A stretch of DNA of 48,506 bases from Alistipes sp. (GTDB lineage Bacteria > Bacteroidota > Bacteroidia > Bacteroidales > Rikenellaceae). Under the pieces are notes generated by a model. It did not search any database, was not told the origin of the DNA, and saw only the letters and a list, made by a program, of their open reading frames with translations. Numbering within the stretch: the stretch's first letter is position 1; the number at the start of each line of letters is the position of its first letter. Where the stretch lies: the NCBI GenBank assembly GCA_017546725.1, contig JAFYRX010000051.1, positions 1 to 48,506 on the forward strand. The letters run 5' to 3'. Both the position numbers and the translations under genes were made by a program. Shown one piece after another: positions 1 to 6,600 of this stretch.

Positions 1-48
1 GCACACTGCCACTATGGCGATTGCCATAATCAATTTTAACAGTTTCAT
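1..48 (-). CDS. Start of an exported protein, cut by the window edge
   Basis: Only the first 16 codons are present, and the frame stays open to the window edge. The peptide has a basic N-terminus (MKLLK) and then a hydrophobic stretch ending in Ala-Val-Cys, which fits a Sec signal peptide; the final Cys could be a lipobox cysteine. It begins 19 nt after the stop of the small ORF at 68-178, so the two probably share a transcript. The product cannot be identified from this fragment. Confidence 0.5.
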   Translation of the reverse strand, partial: MKLLKLIMAIAIVAVC

Positions 49-67
49 AGTATAATGATTTAGTAAG

Positions 68-178
68 TTACAAATTGTCTGGGCGCCAATCACTGATAGG
101 CATACTCTGTGCAAATCCTCGTTCAATCTCGACTTCAAATATCTCCAATGTGGGAGGCGTATAAACTGATTTCTCCAT
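68..178 (-). CDS. Small ORF, 36 aa, ahead of an exported-protein gene
   Basis: An ATG at 178 opens 36 codons ending in TAA. The peptide is acidic in the middle (LEIFEVEIERGF) and starts MEKSVYTPPT; it has no signal peptide or membrane segment. From memory, Bacteroidales genomes carry many short proteins of the pattern Lys-x-Tyr-x-x-Pro, then an acidic Val/Ile-rich strand, then Gly-x-x-Ala-x-Ser, often next to fimbrillin or lipoprotein genes; this one fits that pattern. It is too short for most gene callers. Function unknown. It could also be a chance ORF, but the 19-nt spacing to a signal-peptide ORF on the same strand and an upstream -7 box favour a real gene. Confidence 0.5.
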   Translation of the reverse strand: MEKSVYTPPTLEIFEVEIERGFAQSMPISDWRPDNL

Positions 179-257
179 ACAAATAATTGGGTTAAAGTTA
201 TATATTATTGCCAAATCTTATTACCGTTCTCTCGATTGAGCAGAACAACTCGTAATA

Positions 258-265
258 CAAATGTA
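258..265 (-). promoter_or_regulatory. Possible -7 box for the 36-aa ORF
   Basis: The minus strand reads TACATTTG, an exact match to the Bacteroidota -7 consensus TAnnTTTG. It lies about 80 nt before the start codon at 178. I see no good -33 TTTG at the expected spacing, so this is tentative. Confidence 0.35.
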
Positions 266-337
266 AAAAATATATTCAATTTAGGCTCGTATATCCACAA
301 AAAAAACAGTTGGAATTAGATCCCAACAGAATATTTA

Positions 338-438
338 GGTCTCATATTTGACCATTAAACAATTTTATCCCCCTTTAACAGGTCTCTTTTTGACCATTAA
401 GCCGATTTTAGCAATGCAGGTGGCAATATAGGTGGCAA
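338..438. repeat. Two pairs of short direct repeats, possible decayed IS end
   Basis: A 20-21 bp unit (GGTCTC, A/T-rich spacer, TTTGACCATTAA or TTTTGACCATTAA) occurs at 338-358 and again at 381-400. Just after it the 9-mer AGGTGGCAA occurs at 418-426 and 430-438, a 12-bp period. IS21-family elements are known to carry two or three roughly 20-bp repeated transposase-binding motifs near their ends, and this arrangement resembles that. No transposase ORF remains here. The rest of 179-476 holds nothing else I can support. Confidence 0.4.
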
Positions 439-476
439 GGACTACTATTTTTGGCCCACTATACCTCGATTTTGAC

Positions 477-508
477 AAAAAAATAAGCAGTTACATTTCT
501 GTAACTGC
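477..508 (-). terminator. Rho-independent terminator after tRNA-Gly
   Basis: An 8-bp perfect stem (GCAGTTAC / GTAACTGC, 487-494 with 501-508) is followed on the minus strand by a run of seven T (477-483 in plus coordinates). It lies 12 nt past the 3' end of the tRNA gene. Confidence 0.75.
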
Positions 509-520
509 CTAATATCCAGA

Positions 521-592
521 GCGGAAAACGAGACTCGAACTCGCGACCCCAACCTTGGCAAGGTTGTGCTCTACCAACTGAGCTATTTCCGC
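521..592 (-). tRNA. tRNA-Gly (anticodon GCC)
   Basis: The minus strand folds as a complete cloverleaf: acceptor stem GCGGAAA paired to the 3' end, D arm with AGCTCAGTTGGTAGAGC, anticodon loop with GCC between CCTT-type stem halves, and T arm containing GTTCGAGTC. The 3' CCA is not encoded. It reads GGC and GGU glycine codons. A consensus promoter precedes it and a hairpin terminator follows, so it looks like an independent single-gene unit. Confidence 0.95.
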
Positions 593-635
593 AAAAATAC
601 TATGAACTTGCAATGTTTTGTTTCAATTGCGAGTG

Positions 636-666
636 CAAAGATATAGCATTTTTTTTATTTACCAAA
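636..666 (-). promoter_or_regulatory. Bacteroidota promoter of tRNA-Gly
   Basis: On the minus strand a TTTG (663-666) is followed after 19 nt by TATCTTTG (636-643). Both boxes and the spacing match the Bacteroidota consensus TTTG-N19-21-TAnnTTTG. Transcription would start about 35-40 nt before the tRNA 5' end. Confidence 0.7.
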
Positions 667-1502
667 ACTTTTGACAAAAAAATTAATCAAAACTAGTAAA
701 TAATTATTCAAAATAAACAAGACAATCTCTTCCTGATATTATCAAAAGCCGCATATTTTTATGCGTATTTGTCAATATATCATCCAGTTACAATATTAAA
801 CTCAATTTAAAGACTATTTATCAGAATACCTCTCAAAATTTTTATCATTTGAGATGGTTTAACGGCATTGTATGTCCGTACTGTAATTCTATACATATAA
901 TATATAAACCAGAGCCTGGTAAACTTCATATATACGCTAATTGTTCATATCGTTTCAGCGATACTTAAATACCATCTTATGTTCGACCAGGTTGCCGTCA
1001 TCAAAATGTTGTATGCGATATATTTCTTCATTGTGACTATAAGAGGTGTTTCTTCATATGCATTAGCACAATTAATTAACGTATATCAGACAGTTGCACA
1101 GACAATGTAAATTAGATACTAACCATAATCAATCATAATATAGATATTCCAGATGGAGTAATTTTTGATGGAGTATATCTCGGTACAAATTGAAAGCGAA
1201 TACCGAGGTTTAAGAAGTCTCAGAAAGTAACTCAACCAAATCCGATGTGGAATTTGCAGGGCGCAGATTTGAAGAGACTCTACAAGTCCCAACTTATGAG
1301 ATTGGTATCAGAAGACAAAATGCCCGTATTAGGTGCTTCAGGCCCGCTTAAGCACTAATTAGCTATGATATTCCATCATCCGACAAAAAAAAGAATTTAT
1401 CAGAAGTGAAATAAACCGCTATTATAAGCATTATACAGACCTGACGTCAGTACCTATAAATTCCTGACTATGCAAAGCACTATCGTGATATTGGAATGTT
1501 AA
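667..1502. other. About 840 bases without a convincing gene
   Basis: The stretch is A/T-rich and broken by stops in all frames. The longest open pieces are 979-1110 (43 codons, hydrophobic, starting MFDQVAVIKML) and 1194-1358 (no good start). They lie on the same strand and both read like protein-coding debris rather than random sequence, but I recognise neither. A decayed transposase is one possibility. No RNA gene or terminator is evident. Confidence 0.4.
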
Positions 1503-1527
1503 ATTATTATCGGTGTCCGATAATAAT
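1503..1527. repeat. Perfect 11-bp palindromic hairpin
   Basis: The arms ATTATTATCGG (1503-1513) and CCGATAATAAT (1517-1527) are perfect complements around a 3-nt loop (TGT). The hexamer GTGTCC within it recurs 18 nt later at 1532-1537. There is no T-run, so it is not a standard terminator; a terminal inverted repeat of a lost element is possible. Confidence 0.5.
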
Positions 1528-1546
1528 GGCAGTGTCCAAAATAAGA

Positions 1547-1571
1547 AATGCGAGACCAAAAGTCCCGCATT
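1547..1571 (-). terminator. Probable terminator of the ppi / glycosidase pair
   Basis: Arms AATGCG and CGCATT enclose a mismatch and an inner GAC/GTC stem with an A-rich loop. It lies about 70 nt after the stop of the 1642-2496 gene on the minus strand. The following T tract is weak (TTCTTATTTTGG on the minus strand), so efficiency is uncertain. It is nearly symmetrical and could act in both directions. Confidence 0.5.
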
Positions 1572-1641
1572 AATTTTGTCTATCACTATTTCCTATTATA
1601 CCTTGGGGTCAACATTTATATTGTTACTAAAATTTATCTAC

Positions 1642-2496
1642 CTAATAAGCATAGATACAATTTGATACGCGGCGCTCGCCTTCGTGGTCGAATTTTCTGT
1701 TATCGCAGGGGTAATTTACAACTCCCGTACCGTCAGCACCATCAATCCACAAAGTTGTAGAGCCACCACCATCGAGATTCAGCGCATCATATCCTCCGAG
1801 TACACGAATCAGGTGCATTAGTTCGGGAATACTCATACCTACGGCATTTCCCTTCGAGCGTCCATCTACTGTTAGGAATACGACTTTACCATCTCGCGTG
1901 GTATAAATGGCACTACGAGGGTGCTTGGTCTCTATAAAACTCTCGCTACACTTACTCCAATCAGCCTTACTACCATCCTGCAACATTACCGGACCCGATG
2001 CAAGGACAGTTCCTTTACTTCCCTTGTAATTACGTTCGATTTCTGGAGTCCAATCGAGGATACGCAGTTTACGTCCCTGCAAATGCACAGCACCATTTAC
2101 TCGGGCAGCGGCTTCACTCGCAGTTGTTGAATCAATCAACTCCTTATCGATTTTATAGAAGCAGGTCGAGTTTCCCGCGCGCATATTATAAAAGGCACCA
2201 TTTACGGCCGCTACAGCATTGTGCTCTTTAGCCATATCGCTTGTGCAGCGCATATTATTGTCGTGCGCCACAGCCAAACGCAATTTTGCAGAGCGTGAAA
2301 TCTCTACAAGGTTGATGCTTTGCGCTCCACTATAGAGATTATCTATACGCAGGCTCTTATGCACAACACCCTTCTGCGGTGAGTGTGTACTCCACTTCGC
2401 TGTAACAATAGCAACAGAATCTGCTGCACTTTGTGCCTGTGCGGCCACACAAACCACGCTGGCCGCAACAAGCAACAACAATCGTCTCACCACCAT
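1642..2496 (-). CDS. Secreted phosphodiester glycosidase family protein (DUF2233/NAGPA type)
   Basis: 284 aa with a clear Sec signal peptide (about residues 1-22, ending A-Q-A-Q). The body matches the NAGPA/DUF2233 fold: an early NGAFYNMR segment, a central HPRSAIYTTRDGKVVFLTVDGR block, and the late glycine-rich LNLDGGGSTTLW motif that is the family's hallmark. Family members include the mammalian uncovering enzyme that removes GlcNAc from a phosphodiester and several bacterial secreted proteins linked to exopolysaccharide; the bacterial substrate is usually unknown. It follows the cyclophilin gene after 1 nt, so the two are co-transcribed and probably both act in or on the envelope, although the cyclophilin itself shows no signal peptide. 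Confidence 0.85.
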   Translation of the reverse strand: MVVRRLLLLVAASVVCVAAQAQSAADSVAIVTAKWSTHSPQKGVVHKSLRIDNLYSGAQSINLVEISRSAKLRLAVAHDNNMRCTSDMAKEHNAVAAVNGAFYNMRAGNSTCFYKIDKELIDSTTASEAAARVNGAVHLQGRKLRILDWTPEIERNYKGSKGTVLASGPVMLQDGSKADWSKCSESFIETKHPRSAIYTTRDGKVVFLTVDGRSKGNAVGMSIPELMHLIRVLGGYDALNLDGGGSTTLWIDGADGTGVVNYPCDNRKFDHEGERRVSNCIYAY

Positions 2497-2497
2497 A

Positions 2498-2941
2498 CTA
2501 CTCTTCTGTTATAGTGACAGAGAAAATCAAATCGCCAGGACGAATATCGTCGATAACATCCTCACCCTCGACAACCTTACCAAAGCAAGTGTGAACACCG
2601 TCAAGATGCTGAGTATTTTGACGATTATGGCAGATAAAGAATTGTGAGCCACCCGTATCCTTGCCACGATGAGCCATAGAAAGGACTCCTCTATCGTGAT
2701 ATTGACGTGGAGCCGAAGTCTCGCACTTGATAGTATAGCCTGGGCCTCCCGTTCCGTCACCAATAGGACAACCACCCTGAATTACAAAGTTAGGAATAAC
2801 ACGATGGAAGCAGAGTCCATCATAGAAATGGCTCTCGGCCAACTTTATAAAATTCTCGGCTGCGATAGGAGTATCCTCTGTATAGAGTTCGGCCTTCATA
2901 TCGCCCTTCTCGGTAGAAATAATTGCGTACTTCATAATCAT
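2498..2941 (-). CDS. Peptidyl-prolyl cis-trans isomerase, cyclophilin type
   Basis: 147 aa, a single cyclophilin domain across the whole length. Visible signatures are [13 protein letters not shown] (catalytic Arg, Phe and Gln), [16 protein letters not shown] and the [15 protein letters not shown] block. It catalyses proline isomerisation during protein folding. There is no signal peptide, so a cytoplasmic location is expected. An alternative start two codons later (MKYAI) is equally good. It is the first gene of a two-gene unit with the phosphodiester-glycosidase-like gene 1 nt downstream, and it is divergent from the threonine dehydrogenase gene. Confidence 0.92.
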   Translation of the reverse strand: MIMKYAIISTEKGDMKAELYTEDTPIAAENFIKLAESHFYDGLCFHRVIPNFVIQGGCPIGDGTGGPGYTIKCETSAPRQYHDRGVLSMAHRGKDTGGSQFFICHNRQNTQHLDGVHTCFGKVVEGEDVIDDIRPGDLIFSVTITEE

Positions 2942-2966
2942 TAATTTTTATTAAAAGTTTTGTCTG

Positions 2967-3000
2967 TAAATTTACTGCAAGGTATGAAAAATATGACAAA
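2967..3000 (-). promoter_or_regulatory. Weak candidate promoter of the cyclophilin gene
   Basis: The minus strand has TTTG (2997-3000), a 22-nt gap and TAAATTTA (2967-2974). The -7 differs from consensus in its last base and the spacing is one too long. It sits about 25 nt before the start codon. Confidence 0.3.
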
Positions 3001-3045
3001 AATCCCCTTTCTGAGTTTAAAATGTGCAAAAAAGTACAAAAAAGT

Positions 3046-3076
3046 GTTGCTAATTAAATTTTAAGCATTAACTTTG
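3046..3076 (+). promoter_or_regulatory. Promoter of the threonine dehydrogenase gene
   Basis: GTTG (3046-3049), 19 nt, then TAACTTTG (3069-3076), an exact TAnnTTTG -7 box. The start codon follows at 3101. Confidence 0.65.
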
Positions 3077-3100
3077 TATCAAGTTTTGTAGAGACTCTTA

Positions 3101-4042
3101 ATGAAAAAGATACTTATAGTAGGAGCAGGTGGTCAGATTGGCTCGGAGTTGACGAGTTATTTGCGCGGAATATACGGCGGTTCGAATGTTATCGCTGCCG
3201 ATTTAAGAGAGAACGAAATGTTGGCTAGCGATGGCCCTTTTGTTCAGTTGGATGCGCTTAATCGCGACAAGTTTGCTTATATAGTCCACAAGAATGGCGT
3301 AGATGCCATTTACAACTTGGTGGCTTTGCTCTCAGCAACGGGAGAGAAGAATCCGCAGTTGGCGTGGAATATTAATATGGGTGCTTTGAACAATTCATTG
3401 GAGATTGCACGCGAGTATGGTTGCTCGTTGTTTACACCAAGTTCTATCGGTGCTTTTGGCGGTGATTTCCCGCGCGATAACACCCCGCAGGATGTGGTGA
3501 TGCAGCCCGACACGATGTATGGCGTGTGCAAAGTAACAGGAGAGTTGTTGTCGAATTATTATTACACTCGTTATGATGTAGATACACGTTCGGTACGTTT
3601 CCCTGGAATTATCTCGAATGTAACCTTGCCGGGTGGAGGTACAACCGATTACGCTGTCGAGATTTACTATGCGGCAGTCAAGGGTGAGAAGTTTGTATGC
3701 CCCGTGCGAGACGTTTATATGGATATGATGTATATGCCCGATGCATTGAGGGCTATGGTTGAGTTGATGGAGGCCGACCCCAATAAACTTCGCCATCGCA
3801 ACAGTTTTAACATTGCATCGATGAGTTTTACACCCGATATCATCTACAACGAGATACGTAAGCGTATCCCCGATTTCAAGATGACCTATCGAATTGACCC
3901 TGTAAAACAAGGCATCGCCGAGAGCTGGCCCAATAGTTTGGATGACTCTTGCGCAAGAGAGGAATGGGGTTGGAAGCCACAGTGGGATTTGTCTTCGATG
4001 ACAGATGATATGCTGGAGGCTATCAGAAAAAAGAATCTTTAG
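3101..4042 (+). CDS. L-threonine 3-dehydrogenase, GalE-like SDR type
   Basis: 313 aa, an extended short-chain dehydrogenase. The N-terminal ILIVGAGGQIGSEL is the NAD-binding glycine motif; the catalytic Ser lies in PSSIGAFG and the Tyr/Lys pair in YGVCK (Y140, K144). The segments VRFPGIISNVTLPGGGTTDYAVEIYY and DVYMDMMYMPDALRA are typical of the UDP-galactose-epimerase-like L-threonine dehydrogenases described from Flavobacterium and Cupriavidus. It oxidises threonine to 2-amino-3-ketobutyrate, the first step towards glycine and acetyl-CoA. The partner ligase (kbl) is not in this window. The gene is transcribed alone: consensus promoter upstream, strong terminator 30 nt downstream. Confidence 0.9.
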   Translation: MKKILIVGAGGQIGSELTSYLRGIYGGSNVIAADLRENEMLASDGPFVQLDALNRDKFAYIVHKNGVDAIYNLVALLSATGEKNPQLAWNINMGALNNSLEIAREYGCSLFTPSSIGAFGGDFPRDNTPQDVVMQPDTMYGVCKVTGELLSNYYYTRYDVDTRSVRFPGIISNVTLPGGGTTDYAVEIYYAAVKGEKFVCPVRDVYMDMMYMPDALRAMVELMEADPNKLRHRNSFNIASMSFTPDIIYNEIRKRIPDFKMTYRIDPVKQGIAESWPNSLDDSCAREEWGWKPQWDLSSMTDDMLEAIRKKNL

Positions 4043-4071
4043 CGATAAAGATAATTGTAATAGTTGAGAGA

Positions 4072-4105
4072 GGTGTACGTCCCGTTCGGGGCGTACACCG
4101 TTTTT
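4072..4105 (+). terminator. Strong rho-independent terminator
   Basis: A 12-bp stem (GGTGTACGTCCC with GGGGCGTACACC, one G-U pair) has a 4-nt loop and is followed by GTTTTT. Confidence 0.9.
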
Positions 4106-4213
4106 ATACACATACACATAGACGCAACAAAGCCCTAACGCACTACTCTCTGCATAGGTCATTCAGTCAAAATATGGTAAATTATACCACAAGCCACATT
4201 TTGTGTCCAAAAG

Positions 4214-4245
4214 TTTCATTTATACGATTGAATTTTGTATATTTG
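4214..4245 (+). promoter_or_regulatory. Promoter of the DUF5020 / purine permease pair
   Basis: TTTC (4214-4217), 20 nt, then TATATTTG (4238-4245), an exact -7 box. The start codon is at 4274. Confidence 0.55.
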
Positions 4246-4273
4246 TTACCGACTAACCTAAAACGTTAAGATT

Positions 4274-5014
4274 ATGCGTAAACTTATTCTTGCTGTCATA
4301 CTTCTGACGGCTTGTGCTACAGCATCGGCACAAAACATCCAACTGCATTATGATTTTGGGCATAGCCTGTATGATGAATTAGGTAAAACAGATGCCTCCG
4401 ATGGCCGTCCTGCCTTGACAACGACGGTAGAGATGTTTCGACCTGACGGTTGGGGTAGCACATTCTTCTTTATCGATATGGATTATTCGAAGGGCGTGAA
4501 AGGTGCTTATTGGGAGTTGGCTCGTGAGGTATGCTTCTGGCAGGAGAGCAAGATGAGTTGGCTATCGGCCCATCTGGAGTACAATGGCGGTATGAGTAAA
4601 GCCGCAGGCTCGTTCAACAATAGTTGGTTGGCGGGTGCTACATATTCAGGACACTCGAAGGATTTTTCTAAGACGTGGTCGGTTTCTATGATGTATAAGT
4701 ATATTCCGAATACGGTAAATACGGCTGGCGAATGTCAGGCTCACAACTTCCAGATTACGGGAGTTTGGGGTATAAACTTCGCGAAGAGTTGGTGCACATA
4801 CTCTGGCTTTATCGATTTCTGGCGCGAGTGGCGCCCCTGGCAGAATACATCGCACATTCTGTTGTCGGAGCATCAGTTGTGGCTCAATCTCAACAAGATT
4901 AAGGGTTGGGATAATGTCAATTTGAGCGTCGGTAGCGAGGTCGAGTTTTCTAATAACTTCGTAGCGACAGGATTTTATGTAATTCCTACATTGGCCGCAA
5001 AGTGGACATTTTAA
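4274..5014 (+). CDS. DUF5020 family protein, Tsx-like outer-membrane channel
   Basis: 246 aa with a signal peptide (residues 1-19, cleavage after S-A-Q). The mature protein has alternating aromatic beta strands, no Cys-anchored lipobox, and ends in WTF, the terminal-Phe signal of outer-membrane beta barrels. I recognise it as DUF5020, a family related to the nucleoside channel Tsx. The next gene, 74 nt downstream, is an NCS2 purine permease, so this is probably the outer-membrane step for nucleosides or nucleobases. The substrate is inferred from the family and the neighbour only. Confidence 0.75.
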   Translation: MRKLILAVILLTACATASAQNIQLHYDFGHSLYDELGKTDASDGRPALTTTVEMFRPDGWGSTFFFIDMDYSKGVKGAYWELAREVCFWQESKMSWLSAHLEYNGGMSKAAGSFNNSWLAGATYSGHSKDFSKTWSVSMMYKYIPNTVNTAGECQAHNFQITGVWGINFAKSWCTYSGFIDFWREWRPWQNTSHILLSEHQLWLNLNKIKGWDNVNLSVGSEVEFSNNFVATGFYVIPTLAAKWTF

Positions 5015-5088
5015 TTAGGGCTTGACGATTAGAACAATCATCTGCATATTAAACATTTGAAAAAGTAAAACTTAAATAAAATCAGATT

Positions 5089-6381
5089 ATGTTGAATAAA
5101 TTGTTTGGGTACGACCCTGCGAAAACTACGATTCGCACAGAGGTGTTGGCGGGTATAACAACATTCCTTACGATGTCGTACATTCTGGCCGTTAATCCGA
5201 GTATGTTCAGCCAGTTGGAGGGTATGCCGGCAGGTGCAGTATTTACGGCTACGGCGTTGGCTGCAGTTGTAGGTTGCGTTGCAATGGCTCTCCTTGCAAA
5301 GATGCCCTTTGGATTGGCACCGGGTATGGGCTTGAACGCCTTCTTTGTATTTACCGTATGTATGGGTATGGGCTACTCTTGGCAGTTTGCACTGACAGCC
5401 GTACTTATCGAGGGCTTGATATTTATCCTGCTTACCATAACCAACTTACGAGAAGCCATCGTGAATGCCATTCCCGCCTCGCTCAAGAATGCGATAGGTG
5501 CGGGTATCGGTCTCTTTATCGCCTTTATCGGTTTGCAGAACGCAGGTATCATCGCCAACAACGACGCTACATTGGTATCGTTGGGCGAGATTACAAAGGG
5601 CAGCCCGCTGTTGGCTATTATCGGTTTGATTATCACCGGTATTCTGGTTATCAAGAACGTGCGTGGCGGTCTGCTTATCGGTATCCTGCTCACCACATTC
5701 ATCGGCATCCCGATGGGTATCACCAACTATCAGGGCATCATCTCTACCCCACACTCAATGTCGGATATCTTCTGCCAGTTTGAGTGGCAGAACATCTGGT
5801 CACTCGATATGTTGGTAGTGGTATTTACATTCCTCTTCATCGATATGTTCGACACTATCGGCACATTGGTGGGCGTATGTACAAAGGCCAATATGCTCAA
5901 TCCCGACGGAACTATTCCTCGCGTTAAGCAGGCATTTATGGCCGACGCTATCGCCACTACTGTGGGTGCTTGCTTGGGTACATCTACAACAACCACCTAT
6001 GTAGAGAGTGCTTCGGGTGTAGCAATTGGTGGCCGCACTGGTCTGACTGCATTCGTTGTGGGTTGCTGCTTTGCTGTGGCGTTGTTCTTCTCGCCTCTGT
6101 TCTTGGCCATTCCTTCGGCTGCTACAGCCCCCATCTTGGTGATTGTAGGTCTGTTTATGATGAACCCCATCAAGAACATCAACTTCGATGACTACGCAGA
6201 GTCAATCCCCGCATTTATCACCATCATTATGATGCCGTTGGCATACTCTATCTCGGATGGTATCTTGTTGGGTATGATTAGCTATGTGGTTTTGAACATC
6301 TTGTGCTGCAACTTCAAGAAGATTACGCCGACAATGTATGTCTTGGCCGTATTGTTCATCTTGAAATACATATTCCTTTAG
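5089..6381 (+). CDS. NCS2 family purine/nucleobase permease
   Basis: 430 aa with about 12-14 hydrophobic segments. The N-terminal AGITTFLTMSYILAVNP, the GLAPGMGLNAFF block and the FLFIDMFDTIGTLVG segment are characteristic of the AzgA-like (guanine/hypoxanthine) branch of the NCS2 transporters, which import nucleobases with protons across the inner membrane. It lies directly after the Tsx-like channel gene with no terminator between, and its own end is marked by a strong terminator. Whether it takes guanine, hypoxanthine, adenine or xanthine cannot be told from the sequence. Confidence 0.9.
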   Translation: MLNKLFGYDPAKTTIRTEVLAGITTFLTMSYILAVNPSMFSQLEGMPAGAVFTATALAAVVGCVAMALLAKMPFGLAPGMGLNAFFVFTVCMGMGYSWQFALTAVLIEGLIFILLTITNLREAIVNAIPASLKNAIGAGIGLFIAFIGLQNAGIIANNDATLVSLGEITKGSPLLAIIGLIITGILVIKNVRGGLLIGILLTTFIGIPMGITNYQGIISTPHSMSDIFCQFEWQNIWSLDMLVVVFTFLFIDMFDTIGTLVGVCTKANMLNPDGTIPRVKQAFMADAIATTVGACLGTSTTTTYVESASGVAIGGRTGLTAFVVGCCFAVALFFSPLFLAIPSAATAPILVIVGLFMMNPIKNINFDDYAESIPAFITIIMMPLAYSISDGILLGMISYVVLNILCCNFKKITPTMYVLAVLFILKYIFL

Positions 6382-6435
6382 TATCGGCAGGCGCATTTTA
6401 GCATAAAAGCGCATCCGCGCTCAAGGATTTTTTAC

Positions 6436-6471
6436 GAGGGTTTCGGCTTATGGCTGAAGCCCTCATTTTTT
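6436..6471 (+). terminator. Rho-independent terminator after the NCS2 permease
   Basis: A 13-bp stem with G-U pairs (GAGGGTTTCGGCT with GGCTGAAGCCCTC), loop TAT, then ATTTTTT. A second, weaker hairpin (GCGC...GCGC) lies just upstream around 6391-6412. Confidence 0.85.
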
Positions 6472-6505
6472 GCGGGTTGCGTGGCAAGTTTTTGTCGGTC
6501 AAATC

Positions 6506-6536
6506 TTGCAAAAGAGTAAAAATATCCATACATTTG
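6506..6536 (+). promoter_or_regulatory. Promoter of the galactoside operon
   Basis: TTG (6506-6508), 20 nt, then TACATTTG (6529-6536), an exact -7 box; the first start codon is at 6601. No operator-like repeat or regulator gene is visible close by. Confidence 0.6.
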
Positions 6537-6600
6537 TAAGAATGTTAACCTATAACAAAAAGAGCATAAGAAAATATTAATAATAAAACTAACCCAAACT

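Noticed and set aside
338-438. Repeats considered as a CRISPR array
   Set aside because: Only two imperfect copies of each motif, irregular spacing and no cas genes nearby.
979-1110. 43-codon hydrophobic ORF (MFDQVAVIKML...)
   Set aside because: It could be a transposase fragment, but it is too short to assign; left as part of the gene-poor region and not called as a gene.
1548-1760. 70-codon plus-strand ORF overlapping the end of the phosphodiester-glycosidase-like gene
   Set aside because: It begins inside a terminator-like hairpin and overlaps a convincing gene on the other strand; no conserved pattern.
3395-4162. 255-codon minus-strand frame opposite threonine dehydrogenase
   Set aside because: It runs through the strong terminator at 4072-4105 and lies antisense to a recognised enzyme; no domain seen.
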